From: Phoronis australis | Lineage: Eukaryota > Phoronida > Phoronidae | Assembly (NCBI GenBank): GCA_002633005.1 | Contig: NMRA01000462.1 | Coordinates: 289,594-353,593, forward strand | Direction: 5' to 3' | DNA: 64,000 bases | Part shown: positions 24,392-39,300 of the stretch, one piece after another | Position numbering within the stretch: the first letter of the stretch is position 1 | Layout: each line of letters begins with the position of its first letter | The notes under the pieces: model-generated | The model's database searches: none | What the model saw: the letters and a program-made list of their open reading frames with translations, nothing else | What the model was told of the DNA's origin: nothing | Position numbers and translations under genes: made by a program

Positions 24392-27300
24392 CTACAAAAA
24401 TTGAAAAAGAGTCGTGTCAAACATAACTTGTAGGGCTCAACCAGAGGAAAACACAAAATACATGATAAAATGAAGATGAAGTTTATTTTGAATGTGGTTT
24501 TGAAGGTTAAAAATTTGAAATACAATAAAACACATTTGAGATACCAACATGCAAAACCACAAAGTCTTAACTAGCCCCCTCGAGTACTTGCACATAACAA
24601 GCATACAGGATGTGACTCACAGATGAGTTACCTTTTTATGATCAATTTCCCTACAAAAGGGTGCCGGCCATTACAAAGAAATTAGCTACAAAATGGGTTT
24701 ATTTTGAGAGTTTGAAATTCTCCAAAATTCTTTTTCTCACAACACAAATCTACAGAACAGTTTTTGATATTACCTTTGTTTTTTAAACTTTTGTTGCCCA
24801 AGATGTACTAATCATAGACACCCAGTATCTCTTGGTACTATTGCGAGCTTCATAGGTTAACAAATCATCAGTCCAACAACGCCTACGGGTTAGATTTTCA
24901 GAATTAACCCCTTAAATGGGCCGTGTTTATGGACCAAAAGCTCTATACAAATGGGTCCTCTTTTAAATAGGTGGGAATCCATTCACCAGCTGCACCCCAT
25001 TAAAATACAGTCGAGTGCACCCCCTCCCCCTGGGAACATGCTTACATCAGCACTTAAACCGGTTCTTCTGACAGGAACAAAATCACGTGAAAAACATGCA
25101 TCCTAGCACAACAATCAGACCAGTAAAATGCCAGACTTAAAAATCACTAGCCAGATACAAATATGAAATACAAATAAAAATATTATCAAGTTACCCATGG
25201 TCACTAGCGCGCTGGCGATGGCCAATCCCGTCTGACCGTTAGGGGTGTGGTCTTCATCGCCGCATGGCAGACGGATGAGAAGGGTCAACACACCAGACTT
25301 TTGTCCACTGCATGTCTCCAGTGTAATAGGGCTGGGCTTCGAAGGCTGGACGGGAAACAACACAGACCATATGAGTAATTTTTAAAAACACAATGACAAT
25401 TTAAAAAATGTACTACCAATGTTACAGTACAGCGATTCTTCAATGAACTAATTACCCAGACTGCCTCTGAGCAAACCAACCTTGCTATAAACCATCAAAA
25501 AGCGACCAGGAGTCTGTTTCATAAATTAAAGTGACTTGAGATTTAAGACAGATATTTGGTCTCATGTTCCCAATTGGTCATTGCTAAAAAAGGCTTAGTT
25601 CAATAATTGAGTGCATCACATTCTAGAAATAATTTATAGAAATTACTGTACTTACTAGCACTTATATGTGTATATTCTGCCCTTTTTACCCGGGTGAGAT
25701 GTAATTATTTTTTAGTAACAACTGACGAAATAAAAATAAACTTTCCCATCATATTGTCGTATTATTACAAATGCTGCAATTTCATACAATGCATTTTCAA
25801 CCAGTGCGCAAGTGATACCCAACCAATCAAACAGTAGAAATCTACATTAAGACAATTGTAATCAAAGCACTTGGACGAGGAAATGTATATTCAGTTTTGT
25901 GTCTGGTCTATCACAAATCATGATGCTATCTGACATTTTGACCAAAAAATCAATAAATACGACAGCAGTGCACTTCATTTATAGCACCGTACGTTATCTT
26001 TTACAGTAACTTTTACTGCTTTTGACACCTGCTGAGTCTGAACTTATCGACTAAGTATGATTCTTTGCACAGTAAGTTATACAAGAGCATTAAGATGAAC
26101 AGAATAATATCTATGCAGACCTTCTTTTTACGACGAGTCATAGTCTCCACTCCGCTGGCAGGTGTCGCCGTCAGCTGCTTCAGAGAATTGTCCGGTGGAG
26201 TGACATCAATGCTTACTGAGGCAAACGGACGGCTGGCCATATGTTGCATCTGAACCAACATTTGCTGAAAAGGGATCACATACAACAATCAGACATAACA
26301 ACTAATTCTGTTAACAGTAAAATGACTGGTAATAGCTGTTATGGCTTCAAAATTCCCATTACAGAATGACTTAGTCACATTACTAACTGTCCTGTTAATT
26401 CCCCTTCATACTCAGTCACCAGGGGAGACTACTCTGGTGATGAATTTCGCTTCTACCCCGCCAAGACGACGGGAATTCTGAGTCATTTTGTCTGAATATC
26501 TTTGGCGTGTACTGTATCTTTACTAAAGCCTTGTCTTGAAAGCTGCGAGACAACTTTTGATTTAGACCACAAACTGTAATAAAATCTCTCTTCCCATTCC
26601 TTACTCTGCTTAGAAATGATTTCTACGCAGGAGAACATGTAACAATTGACTAATCTTTCATACCAGGCCCATAAAGTTAATGTGTCATGGTACATTAGTT
26701 TTAGCCACTAAAACAGTATAACCATCAGAGGACTGCCAGGCACTAGGTTCTGTCAAACTTCAAGTCAAACAAAGGTTACCGGACGATGACTTTGCTTTGG
26801 AAGAGCAAATTCCAAGTGCAAAGAAAGTTGTTTTCGATACCAGAATGCGTTTTGAGGCTTGACATACAAAGAAAATCTCTTTGACATGGAATATAGAATA
26901 CTCATAACTGTCTGTTTAGTCTCCACGATGCAATATTGTTATTTGAATGAAGATAACAATAATATTTAACCAGTGAATAACATACAGTACCATCCTCAAA
27001 AAAGTCATTTGGAAAATAGTCTACACACAAGTGCTATTAAAAATTCGTATCCCATAACCTTCAACAACCCTTACTATTTGGGAGATGAAAAGACAACACT
27101 TATTGTGCACAAAAAGAATTGACATTTTCCTATTTTAAAAGGCCGATTTCGTTACTGCAAATAATAAAAAAATTATCATAAGTTCTTTATGGCATCTATA
27201 CAGTGAAAACCATGCCAGTAAATTAAGACAAAAATTTGCTTCATTTTTCATTTTTGATGAAAATTTTGACAAAATAGAATTTCCCATGTTGGCCATAATC

Positions 27301-30300
27301 TGTATTGTATACGGGCAACATAATCTGTATTGTAGACAGGCAACATAATCTGTATTGTAGACGGGCAACATAATCTGTATTGTAGACGGGCAACATAATC
27401 TGTATTGTAGACGGGCAACATAATTTGTATTGTACATTTTGGCCAACATAATCTGTATTATACACAGGCAACATATTAATCTAATTCCACCAGTCTCACT
27501 GACTCACCTGTCGACGGCGATACAACATGTACCTCAGCTTGATCTTCCACACGATTGCCGCGACTAACAAGAGAGACAGGAAACAACTGAAATCAAAATG
27601 AAAGACACCATTGAAACGAGAGAAAAAAATCAATGTCTTGAGGACAAAGGAACGTCACACAGGAATATTACCGTATAGACACTTGTTTCTCAACATATAA
27701 CGTCTGCTGCACTACAACTAAGGAGAAACATTGCCTTCCCAGACTTGAAACTGTAATCATGCTTGAAAGTAAGACATGCAGCATGTTATGCCTCTGTTGC
27801 TATCAGGAAAGGTCCACATGGTGGGACAATATGGTCAGACAAACTTTTCTGCAGTTGTCTATATCAAAGAATAAAAAACGAGATGTCTGGATTGAAAATG
27901 CAGGACATCCGGATACAAAGCAGGCACATATGGGTCTATGCCATAATATTAAGCATGTCTGCCGCAACACCCAAAAATGTCAACAGCATGTGTTTAGTCC
28001 AACCGGAAAATAGGGCTATATTGCATAGAAAATCAGAAAATACATAACTTCCAAGTGACTCAAAAAGCAGGACACGGTAGGATGCGGGACCTTCAAAAAG
28101 CGGAAAAAAAACGCCAAAAGCGAAACATTTGGCAGGTACATATTTCTACTTCTGACTTAGTTTTGTGCCAAAGGCAGGATCAAACATAATTGCTACAATC
28201 CATCAAACAGGACTAAAGGTTGACCTGGGAATGACTTGAGAGGTCTAAAGCAAAAATATAAATAAATTTTAAAAATACAACTTTGGCTGAACAGAAACTG
28301 TATGGGCATTCTCCACTTATTTTGCAGAGAAATAATTGTCAAAATGGTCGTTTTCCCATTTTTCAAAGGTCTATTACCTTGCTGCAAACAATGAAAACAT
28401 CACCCAGTGTTTCTTTTATCACATCTACACAATGCAAACCAGGCTGGTGACAGACTAAAATGTTCTTAATATTAACTTTAGTGGAAAATTTTGACATCAG
28501 AATTTTACTTGTCAGCCATACTGTGCACAAAGTAAGTCGAGAATGATTGTATATTCCAACATCAGCATTCAGCTCTGATACTCTACGGAAGCACAGGACG
28601 ACAACTCATCAACAAAGCTTACAATGTTTCCAATAACTAGACTGGTGACAACTCCAAGAGGCAGTATCTTGGCACTTCAACTCGACAAATTGAAAAAGCA
28701 ATACTGCAGTCAATATTTTTAGCGGACTGCGACTTACGAAATCAAGATCCTAAAAATAAACATCAGCCACGTCTAACTTATGTCATTGAAAACGTCAATA
28801 TTCACGTGGTACATATTGGATATTACAGTTAGTGAGTGCACACATCATCATGTACATTGTGCAGAACAATTACTACAGAAATAACATATTTTTAATAACA
28901 GATTCATACATTGGATGTATAAAGCAAATAGCACAAACTTATGAACCATTGATCTCCGTAAATGTAAGTGGTATTTACCAAGAATAGTACTTTAGGATCT
29001 GAAAGCTTGTCAAAGATGACATCCTGACATGAAAATTTTATGGATAACTTCACTTTTTGATTTAACCATTAAAACAACGATGAAGGATGTACAAATTTAC
29101 AAGACCAGCACAGACAGACAACATCCTCTTGTTGTTTTCCACAAAAGGTACACACCTGGGATTTGATATCTGCAATTTTATATTACTTTAAAGATTACGA
29201 GTCCAATGGATTTGAAACCATGTCAATTATGTATAAATGACGAAATTTATAGAGCAAAATAATATAAGCTTTCTTCCAGCATTCATTAGACAGTTGGAAG
29301 TTACGCATATAAATATCTCACCAATTTCAGACAAAAATAATTTCCAAAATTACTTTTTCATTTTTTAATCACTTCTATTGGTGTTATGAATACCCACAAT
29401 TCCTCTAAATCAATGTTCGATGGCTGCTATGGTATAAACCTTTAAAAATGATATAGCATATATTTGGTGCAACTTATTTCTTAGGCAAAATGGAAAAAAA
29501 TCACTGGTCGGCCATACTGCGTCATAAAGTGGTGAGATTTTACCACTATAACTTGAACTTTGCAATACAACATTTCATTATGTAATTACTTACCTGAAGA
29601 ACCAGATGAAAAAGTTAATCAGATCTATCATCTGCTGTTGGGAAAAGGATATCTGTGAAGAAAATATAAATAAAATCATATATTGAACCATTTGACGTGC
29701 TTTAAAAATATTTTGTTTGAAAATTATGCAGATACGTTAAAGTAGAAATAGAAAACTAGAAACCATTGAAACGCAACTTAACTGATTTACAAATTCAAAA
29801 ACAAGCCAAAAGGCAGCAGATTAATGTGAAATGCAATGTACCTTGAGTGGGGGGAAAATATTAAGCGAACTCTCAAAAGCTGTTTAGGCAGCTTTCAAAA
29901 ATCATGTGATTATTTCCAAGACAGTCATGTATGTGAATCCAAAACGAGACAAGTTTTTGTTTGAACATGGCATGTCTTTAGATAAATGTTGTTTTTTTAA
30001 ACCTACGGAAATATATATGATGCTGATTTGCAGGAAAAAGTATTCATTGGTACTGCATTTGCCATATCGTGTTAGATTTTACTATATTTCTATTTCTGTT
30101 GACAAAGGATGTTATGATATCCGAAAATTTCAGTGATCCATTTTTGTTATTTTAAAATATTTATATTTATTCTACTCTTCGGCACACAAGTGTATCCTTT
30201 AGAGGATCTGGATCGCCTCTTTTAGTTTCAGATTTATTTTCTACGTTATTTATCAGTACTTGAGACATATGAATGTCGAAATTGCTTGTATATCAATATA

Positions 30301-33300
30301 CAGAATGAAAAAACTTCAATTTCAGTTTGAATATCAGAGTCCCAAATTTTTAAGAATGCCCAAACTGGAGAATTTTTACTGCATTTAGCTCATGACTGAT
30401 TTAGCTTATGTAATGAAATATTGATGAGATAAACTTGAAAAATAATTTTGAAATACTGGACAATTTCAGCAAAATTAGTTATTTTGTTCTTTTTTTTTAA
30501 CTATAGCAGATTTCAAAACGAATTGGATGAATAGCTTCTTGTCAGATAGTTCTGGCACTGGCTATTGTTTACTTTAGAAATGAATCTTCTTTGATGAATT
30601 TTCTAATAATTCACATCATAGCATTGGCAGAGGTAGACAAAATTTGACAAAACTGGTAGATGTATTTCTCTGAAAATTTACCAAACTGCAATTAATCATC
30701 TCCAGCACAACTGAATTTCAACAAACCTCGAACCAGATGGGGGTAGTGAAGTTATAAACGTCGACAAGAAACGTTGTGTTCTCAAACTCGGTGGCAAACT
30801 TGTAGCGGCTGTGAGAGAACCTGGCTTCGTAAAGACCACATGTCTCGCCAATCACGTAGTAGATGTCACCCCGAGTCGCTATAAAAAGATGGTGAAGAAT
30901 AATTTCATGAAGCACCTATGTTCGGAATAACTTATTTTTTTTAACTTAGCTGCACACTGCAAGGGTTTTTCTCAAATAGGAGTTTATGTCTAAAACGTTA
31001 TGCACCAAATATCGATGATACTGTAAAATAATCGATTATGAAAAAACTTTTGATTAACCAGCTAATCGGATACAGAATTTTCATTCCATATGAACATAAC
31101 TTTCATTAAGATACTTCATAATTTTATACTATCATGATTTTATACTATATAATTACATAATCATGACATAATGCTGGCGTTGATTAATTTCTTATTAAAT
31201 GATTAATTATAGGTGACCTATGCCGATCGTGATTGGCTCAAGGAATAGCTGACTTCCTCACAGTTTTGAAAGATTGAAGTTACAATGTCCTAAATGAAAT
31301 TTCAAAAGCGCTGTTAGTTTTCTAAATTATCATTGCCTTTTCATTTTATAAAACTGGAGTTTCTTTCATATTTTTTTCATAAAAATAGTAAAACTTTCAG
31401 TTTTTGATAGTCCATAACACAACACAATACTTTTTAAAAGAATTGCCTACAGTGCATAAATCATAGCATCAGAAAGTTTCATATGAAATCAATCCGATCA
31501 ACCACATCTGAGATTTGATGTTCTTAAATTAGCCAAAATTGGATATTTTCCAGGGTCCTAAATAACCTTTAAATATTTTTATCAGTTACAATTGATGATC
31601 GGTAGCTTGACAATGCTCAATCATTGTTTTTGGCTCATTCGAACTGCAGCATGGATTGCCTTTGTACTTTGAAAGTAAATGGCTGCATGAGTCCATGTAC
31701 ATGGTTAGCATAAGTTGTTAATTATAAAGACTTTTTGTATGTTGAAAAATGACAATGGCGATTATAGAAAACAAACGTTCAAACCACATTCTATTTCCAA
31801 GTTTTCTCATAACTGATAGACTGCTTATCAAAATCTGTTTTTCTCGAAATCTTTAATCAGAGTGTATTTGCATTTAATGCGGTTTAACGGATTTGACTTC
31901 TAAGAAATATGAAATTGAAATAGATTTCATAGAGTGTATGTTCGATATAAGGTAGTGCTTATTGAGATTTGTTTTTGTTTGAAGCCCTTATCACTTTGGC
32001 ATGGTGATACTTAAAGGGTTTTAACAGATAAGTTTCTTTCCAAAGTCATGTGAATTCGAGGAACCGAAACAATTCAGATTTGTGTAATCTCGGCAATGTG
32101 ACTGAAAAAAATTCAGATGCAAACAAGATGCCAACTGTTTATAATCAAATCAAAACTTAACAGTAAGTAGTGATTGGTCAGCATAACAAAACTGTTTTGT
32201 TTTCTTTCAGTAACAATGCCATGCTTTTTAAATGGCTTAGCATGGACAGATTATCATAACCATTTCTTCTCACGTGGGCACACCAGAGAGGTCTGAGTAC
32301 ACCGAGAGATACCAAAATGTCACATCTGACATCAATGCTTATTGCCGCTGGTACACTGAGTTTGCTGTGCAAGTCTGCAGCCTTAAACAAGAGGCAATTA
32401 GATGAGCCGATGTTGGAAAATTTTCAGAAAAAGGGGATTTTTTTGGAGAAGATGGTCAACCAGACAAATGATCAGACCTACGAGTTGGACAAAAAAATCT
32501 CAATGCAGGGCAAGAAGTGGGAAGGTGCTCCTCCCCATCACGACGAGAACTTGATGAAAAAGATAAACTGTCTGTCTCATGGATTCTTTTACAACGATTT
32601 CGGTTGCTACAAACTTGTCTACAGTAAATTATCACATGACAAGGCTACAGCGTATTGTCATCGCTACCACAGTCACTTAGTTGAGTTGCAATCAGTAACG
32701 AAACACGAAGCCCTGATATCCTTAATGGACGAGCACGGTGCACAGCACGGATACTACCATCTGGGTGCTGGAAAGGTCGGAGGTGTGTGGACCTGGACTG
32801 AATCAAGGGAACGCTTCACCTACACAAACTGGTTTGGTAAATTTGTTTTCATTATTGGGGTCTTACTGATTTTTGCTGAATTATGGCAACTACAAAATGT
32901 ACAACACAATTTCTTCGTAGAGTAATATTACAAAATGCATTACAACTTTTCAAAACTTGCACAATCACTCTAATTGTGGACGAGTGCACTCTGTATCATT
33001 TCATTCATCAATATATCCTTTTCATTTTGTTTTACCATCACTAACAGTGAATGGATTATGTATGCAGAGTCACCAAACCATTAGCTCGCAATCAATGATG
33101 TAAAAATACAGATTTTTTAAATCAAAAGAACATGTTCATCATTTCACCAAGTTTATACATAGTTACATTCAATATTCATTTGAATGTCCTAAACGATGCA
33201 CTTTTCTGAGTGACGCCCTCAAAGGTCACACCTATGGCAGTTTTTACAAACCACATAAGAACAACAACAAATTTTAAAGCACAGATTTTCAAAGACTATA

Positions 33301-36300
33301 AGTATTTTCACTGAACTACAGAATACACTCCTTCGTTCAGAACAGTCAGCATGTCTATGTTCAATGTGTATCCGATGCCAACCTGTAAGTTAAAGCTGGA
33401 TCTCCTTCAAGGTTATGTAGGACCCTAGAAAAATGTCCAATGTAGTCAACTTGGAAACATTGTATCGCAGAAATGGCTGATCAGATTCACATCTGATCAG
33501 ATTGACATGAAACTTTCAGATGCTATGGTATATATTACTGTTCTCCGAAACGCTGGCAAAAATTGTTTTTAAAATGTTCCACTTTTGCGTGAGGGGCTAT
33601 AAAGCTAGGACTTGTAAATGATTTTCATGAAAATTTTTTAAAGTGTTGTATAAAACAAAAACGAAACAAAAATTTAGAAAACTGTAAAAGCATTTTTGAT
33701 ATTTTATCTTGAACATTTACAGAACACAAACTTTGGTAAGTTATTGAGCCTTTTGATTTGCTATGAATGTACCTTTCTTTTTTGCTTAACATTCCTAAAA
33801 ATCAAGACCACATGTTGTAATTAACCCCTTCAAATGCCTCTTTATGGTTACAGGTTACCATGACAAAGAATGTGCCCAGTTCTACTATAACCCATTCAAC
33901 AGTATGCATAGGAAGTGGGATGACGATGACTGCAGCACATACAAGACCTACTTTGTGTGCGAGATCTAAGTAGAGACAGTGGTTTTCAAGGACAAGCACA
34001 TGCCTTGTTTCTTCAATTTAGAACACAACAGACGTTGCTTAGAGTGGTTTGGTTGACAGAGGGGCAGATGCCAAATAACAAGACTCGAAAACAGTAAAAA
34101 TGGCCACTAGGTGGTGCAAAATACCACAAATCAAACGGAACACCTGAGGATAGCGTCAGCTCACTAATAGATGCCTATCTGGCAAATTTTATGAAAGCCC
34201 GTTGAAGACCTTTGAAGATACAGAGGTAATATTAAAAAACTAAAATTGCCACTAGGGGGCACACCGGTAGTCCAATCCATCCGTCGTTTGTAGTCAACTT
34301 CATAAAAATACAATTGCCAAATTTAATAAAGATCTGGCAGAGGGTTTAGGAGATACAGCCATGGGCATAAAAAAACTGCCACTAGGAGGCCCCACAGTAT
34401 CGAGGTCGTCGGGAAATCATCGTCAGTCCTCCTCTTTAAATAAAGAACGTACATGCCAATTTCCACAATCATCCTTAGAGTGGTTAGGATGACAGAGGTG
34501 CAGATGTCAAAAAACAGATTTGAAAACAATAAAAATTTCCACTAGGTGGTGCAAAGTGCCTCAAATTCAACCGCAAACTGGATGATATTGTCACCTCACT
34601 AACAGATGTCTAACTGCCAAATTTTATGAAAATCTGTTGACAACCTTAGAAGATACAGAGGTAAACATAAAAAACTAAAATCGCCACTAGGGGGCACATC
34701 AGTTGTCCGATCCGTCCGAAAGTCATTGTCCTCTGTTGCCAGCTTCATATAAATTCACCAGGAAAATTCAATAAAGACCCTGTAGAGCATTCAGGAGATA
34801 TAGCCATGGGCGCAAAAACAAACAAAACTGCCAATAGGAGACGGCACAGTAGTCAAAGACGTTGGAAGATCATCGTAAACTGTCCTCTTCACAGTAAGAA
34901 CATATATGCCAATTTTCAAAATCATACCTAAAGGGGTTTGGTAGATAGAAGGGTGAATGTCAAAAAACAGACTTGAAAACAGTAAAAATGGCCACTAGGT
35001 GGCGCAAGGTGCCCTGAATCTGTCCGAAAACGGGAGGATGGTATCATCTCATTAATAGACGCCTAACTGCCAAATTTTATGAAATTCCTTTGACGACCTC
35101 CGAAGATAGAGAGGTAAGCGTAAAAAACTAGAGAACACACCGGTAGTTGGACAGGTTCGAAATTCATTGTCATCCGTCGTCAGCTTCATAAGAACACACC
35201 TGCCAAATCTCATCAAGACCCTGTGAGGGGTTTAGGAGATACAGCTGCGGACGCCGGACGCCCAGACAGAGATGACAGCAATTTCGAACACATTATAAAT
35301 ATGTGACCCATAAAAACTTGAGACTTCGAGTAACAATTCGAAATTTCGAGTTGAGACTTAATGATGGGGTCAATGCATGCAAATCAGGATTAGACAGTTA
35401 TCCATGTCAGCCATCACACACTCAAATACAGAATTACACACACATGCCTTGAGGTTGTATCAAAATAGTTCAAACTAGGGTAAAAAGATTAAATCCAGGT
35501 CCTGGACAACATGGCTGATGTAGACCCCAGGTCCTGGACAACATATTAGTTGCTCACTTATGAGCACAACTCAGTGGCCTGTAAAACTCTGGCTGAATAA
35601 CTCGTATGCAACCAAAAAGTATGACTCACAAACATGTGAACGAATAGAGGGGAATCCGTGGGCCATGTTTATAGGTGCCAGAGCACTGTTTGCATGTCAT
35701 GGGCATGAAAAAAATAGGCCCCAACCTCTTGGACTTACGAATCATTTGATACAGTTACACACAGTATATTCGACCCATAGGACAACCTAAAGTTTGGACC
35801 GGAAACTTTGCAGGAAGTTTTGAATAATTTGAAAACAGGTGAGAGACTGAATTTACCTGTAGTAACAAAAAAGAAATCGTTACATGAATTACCTGACTGG
35901 GTAATAGAGCAATAGTCTCACCTGTTCGGATTGTAATGTTCAGCAAGGCATACTTGGAACACTTGATCATAAATTCAACATCTTTGTCAGACTGAAACAG
36001 ATATCGCATGGAGAAACTAAGGTGATGCAAATCTGCTAATGAGAAGAATACAATAAACAGCCCTTCTGTAACTTCAGGAAAACAAACCAAGCCATAATTA
36101 AACTAATTAAATTAAAAATAGCCCATCAGAACACTCAAATTTACCACCAAAAATTCACAAAAAAATAATTGCAGGTGGCCTGGTAGACATTGTCAAAGAA
36201 GTGCGCAGGCTGCTCATGTGTGCCCATTGTACTGATCACTTGGAGCCATTTTTAAGCTTTATTAATATGTAGTTAAAATCCGAGCTGAGAATTCTAGATG

Positions 36301-39300
36301 CTGGAGACCAAGCTCAAGGGTCTAACTGTGTGCCCCGGTGGGACTTGAACCTACGACCTTGAGTTAAGGAAGTGGACACTTATCTCACTGGGCCTCACAA
36401 AGGTAACTACATGAAATTCAATTAAAATACGGTGCCCGACAAAGATTATTGAACAAAATGACTTGGAATACATCTGGTCGTGATTACCGAGCACAGGTGG
36501 AATACCCATGGTGGCGGCTGATAGAAGTCGTTGACAGACAATCTTATACTGGTACGTTTCGATGATTGATTGAACACAGAAAATGAAACGAGCATGTTAA
36601 GACACCACGCGAGTTACTGTTTGTTAATTACACAGTAGAAGACAAAAGTAATCAGACCAAATACCATTTTCCCATCAAGATGGCTAACCACGTAAATAGA
36701 AAAAATGCTGTAACTATTCGGGCGGCACAGTTATGACCGTCTAAGCCATATTACTGACATTTCCCTTCATTTTCAATCACAAGAAAAGACTACTCGGATG
36801 GTGAATTCAGCTTCCACCTAGCCGTTGTGACAGAGGATTCCAGGTCATTTTGTCTGCATATAACAAAACCAACCAAACAGAGATCATAGACTGCTTCAAA
36901 GGAAAGATTCACTACGGCGATAACTTCGACTTATTCCAGTTTGACAAATGAGATTTGCACATGATCCACGTAGAACTGTGTGGAACTTAAAAACTAAGGT
37001 GAGTGAGTTAAAACAGACTTGGTGAAGTAAAACCCTTCATGAGGAACAACCTCTGCTAATAGCTCATCAAGAGGAGCAACATCTGCTAATAATACACCAG
37101 TCTTGATACGGGTTAAGCAAAAAGGTATTCAAACAAAACCTCAGACTTTGATCAGAGGTTTAATTTGCAATTTTTCAAAAAGTGAGAAAAATCTCTTACC
37201 CGAGTTGGAGTGTTCATGAAGCTTATTTGAGTAAAGAATGCATCCGTTTTCTTCGACAAGTTGAACGTGAAGCGAAAATCTGTTGTCAAATTATCTGAAA
37301 CACCAGAGGTTATCCCACATTATATCACATTATCTGAAACATCAGAGGTTATCCCATATTATAGCACATTATCAGCCTGCCGTGACCAATACAACAGTTA
37401 AATAACCCATTTTGTAATTCAACGCACATTGAATAACATTTTGGCAGGAAACCAAGGGCGGTTTTGAACCCGCTTCGCTAGATTTTCGAGTCGTCCACTT
37501 AACCGCTGCGCCACTCAGCAGCTGAGTAAAGTGAAAATAGAATACTTAAATGAGGATGCAACATAATCGCACGTTTAACAAACAGCACTGTACCGACATT
37601 TATACCCTGTGAAAAATAAAACACACAATTTCAATAAAAACGACATCTTTAATTCAGTAAAATCTGTCAGTCATTTTCTCTCAGTTGTAAATCATCGACC
37701 TCCAGTTTGAATACGGGTAACGTGTCGTTGGGATCCTGTGACTTGGACATTATACTCAGTAAATAGTGGTAATGTACTTAAGCAGACGATATGTTAACGT
37801 TTAAAACTTGGCACGATAAGATATGTAGTAAGCTAGACTATTTGCTTAAAACTTATTTATAGATTCACTATATTTCTATTTTGTTTAAATTTTCAAGTGG
37901 TAAGTAAAAGCATTATTTTAACAAGAATAACTTAGCGTTTCTTAAAAGGTCACGACCTCTGACCCCAGGCCTCTGACATAGAAAGTAGTAACAAACGTCA
38001 AGGCGAGTTGAGAAACGTGGAACGATTCATTGCAATGTTTATCGTTCAGTATGTAGTATATACAGATTATTACATGTTCTCAGTCGTTATCCCCCATATC
38101 TAGAGCCCTCATGTATTTTGTAAAATTATCGCCTGAGGGACTAATGCCACCTGGGGCGATAATTCTACAAAATTCACTCAGGCTCTAGATTACGGGGTAT
38201 AACGACTTCGCCATGTAATAATCTATTATATGTATCAACCTTATACTACAAATAATTATGAGTTATCCAATGTGCGTTAGATAACAAATTGGCGAGAAAC
38301 ATGAAAGGCATGCTGGTTTGATCGACTGTGCCGTATAAGTATAACTGCTGCTATATAATTTTTATTGTTTTGCTCGTTTTGTACAGTATATTGCTCTATA
38401 CCTGAGATAATGAGATTCATTACATTTTCTTGGCCATTATTTCCTGGATCTAGATTTGGAAGAATTATCTTACCATGTATAATAAATCATCCAAATCTTG
38501 CTTAAGGAAAAAAAACAGACAGTATGATAGCTTGAGGTCAGTTTGGGCTTGAATGGGGTAACTAGTCCACACAGTGGCTAGGAATTTTGTGGGCGTCATT
38601 CATACACAATAGGCCTTTATAAAAGAGTTACTGTTTAAAAAGTAAGAGCACAATGAAAGTTTCATTCGAGAAATGAACAGTTGCCATTATAACCACTCAC
38701 AGTGGCAAGTTTCACCGTTCCCAATGTAGTTACTGTTGACTTCGCACTCATTGCACAGGTCCCCGACCACTCCCTTTACCCGACAGTAAGCGCGACAACT
38801 CCCGGTCACCCGGTCACAAGAGGCAGCTTGGCCGATACACTGACAAGCTGAAAACAGAGATTGCAGTAGTCAAGACGAGAAGGGGAGACAATTCCCAGTC
38901 ACTGAGCCACAAGAGATGTCTGGACATGATGGAAGATATATTATTTATCAGAACCTGACATAATGCCAATCCCACACTAAAACTCACATAGATAAGTCAG
39001 ATCCAACTGGATCAAGAGATCTTATCCAAACCGTAGAAAATATGAATTTCAAAGTTTTGGCTGGTGCCTACTACTTTGAAGCTCTGCCTGAGTTAAGAGT
39101 AGGACTCCACTTAAGCATGTCCGACTAAGGCAAGTTTTACAAAACTCAAAAACACCCTGCAGATGTTGGTGGTAAGACTGTGGTAGACAGTAGCTTTGAA
39201 AAAAAGTTTTGCCAACATTATAACAAAAATGCCAAAGGCAGCCAAATACAAGTAAAGTCACAGGAAAATAGCAGCAAAACTGTGCTCTGAAATTTTGTTG

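Larger units (their letters stand above)
30879..35921 (-). other. 5-kb attractin intron hosting an antisense gene
   Basis: This intron lies between two juxtamembrane-domain exons. It holds a dispersed-repeat copy at 31270-31580, the lectin gene (32317-33969, plus strand), a further repeat copy (33400-33760) inside the lectin gene's own intron, and the long internally repeated element at 34020-35310. Confidence 0.9.

Noticed and set aside
27135-27474. Repetitive frames with a YNTDYV-type repeat on the minus strand
   Set aside because: They are translations of the 25-bp tandem array in different frames inside an attractin intron.
32837-32925. Reading the lectin as a single-exon 202-residue protein
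   Set aside because: The extension past 32836 is hydrophobic intron sequence; the spliced form restores the conserved second half of the lectin fold in frame.
37449-37519. Functional tRNA gene on the minus strand
   Set aside because: The A and B boxes are good, but the acceptor stem does not pair and the anticodon arm is irregular; reported as a SINE head or pseudogene instead.
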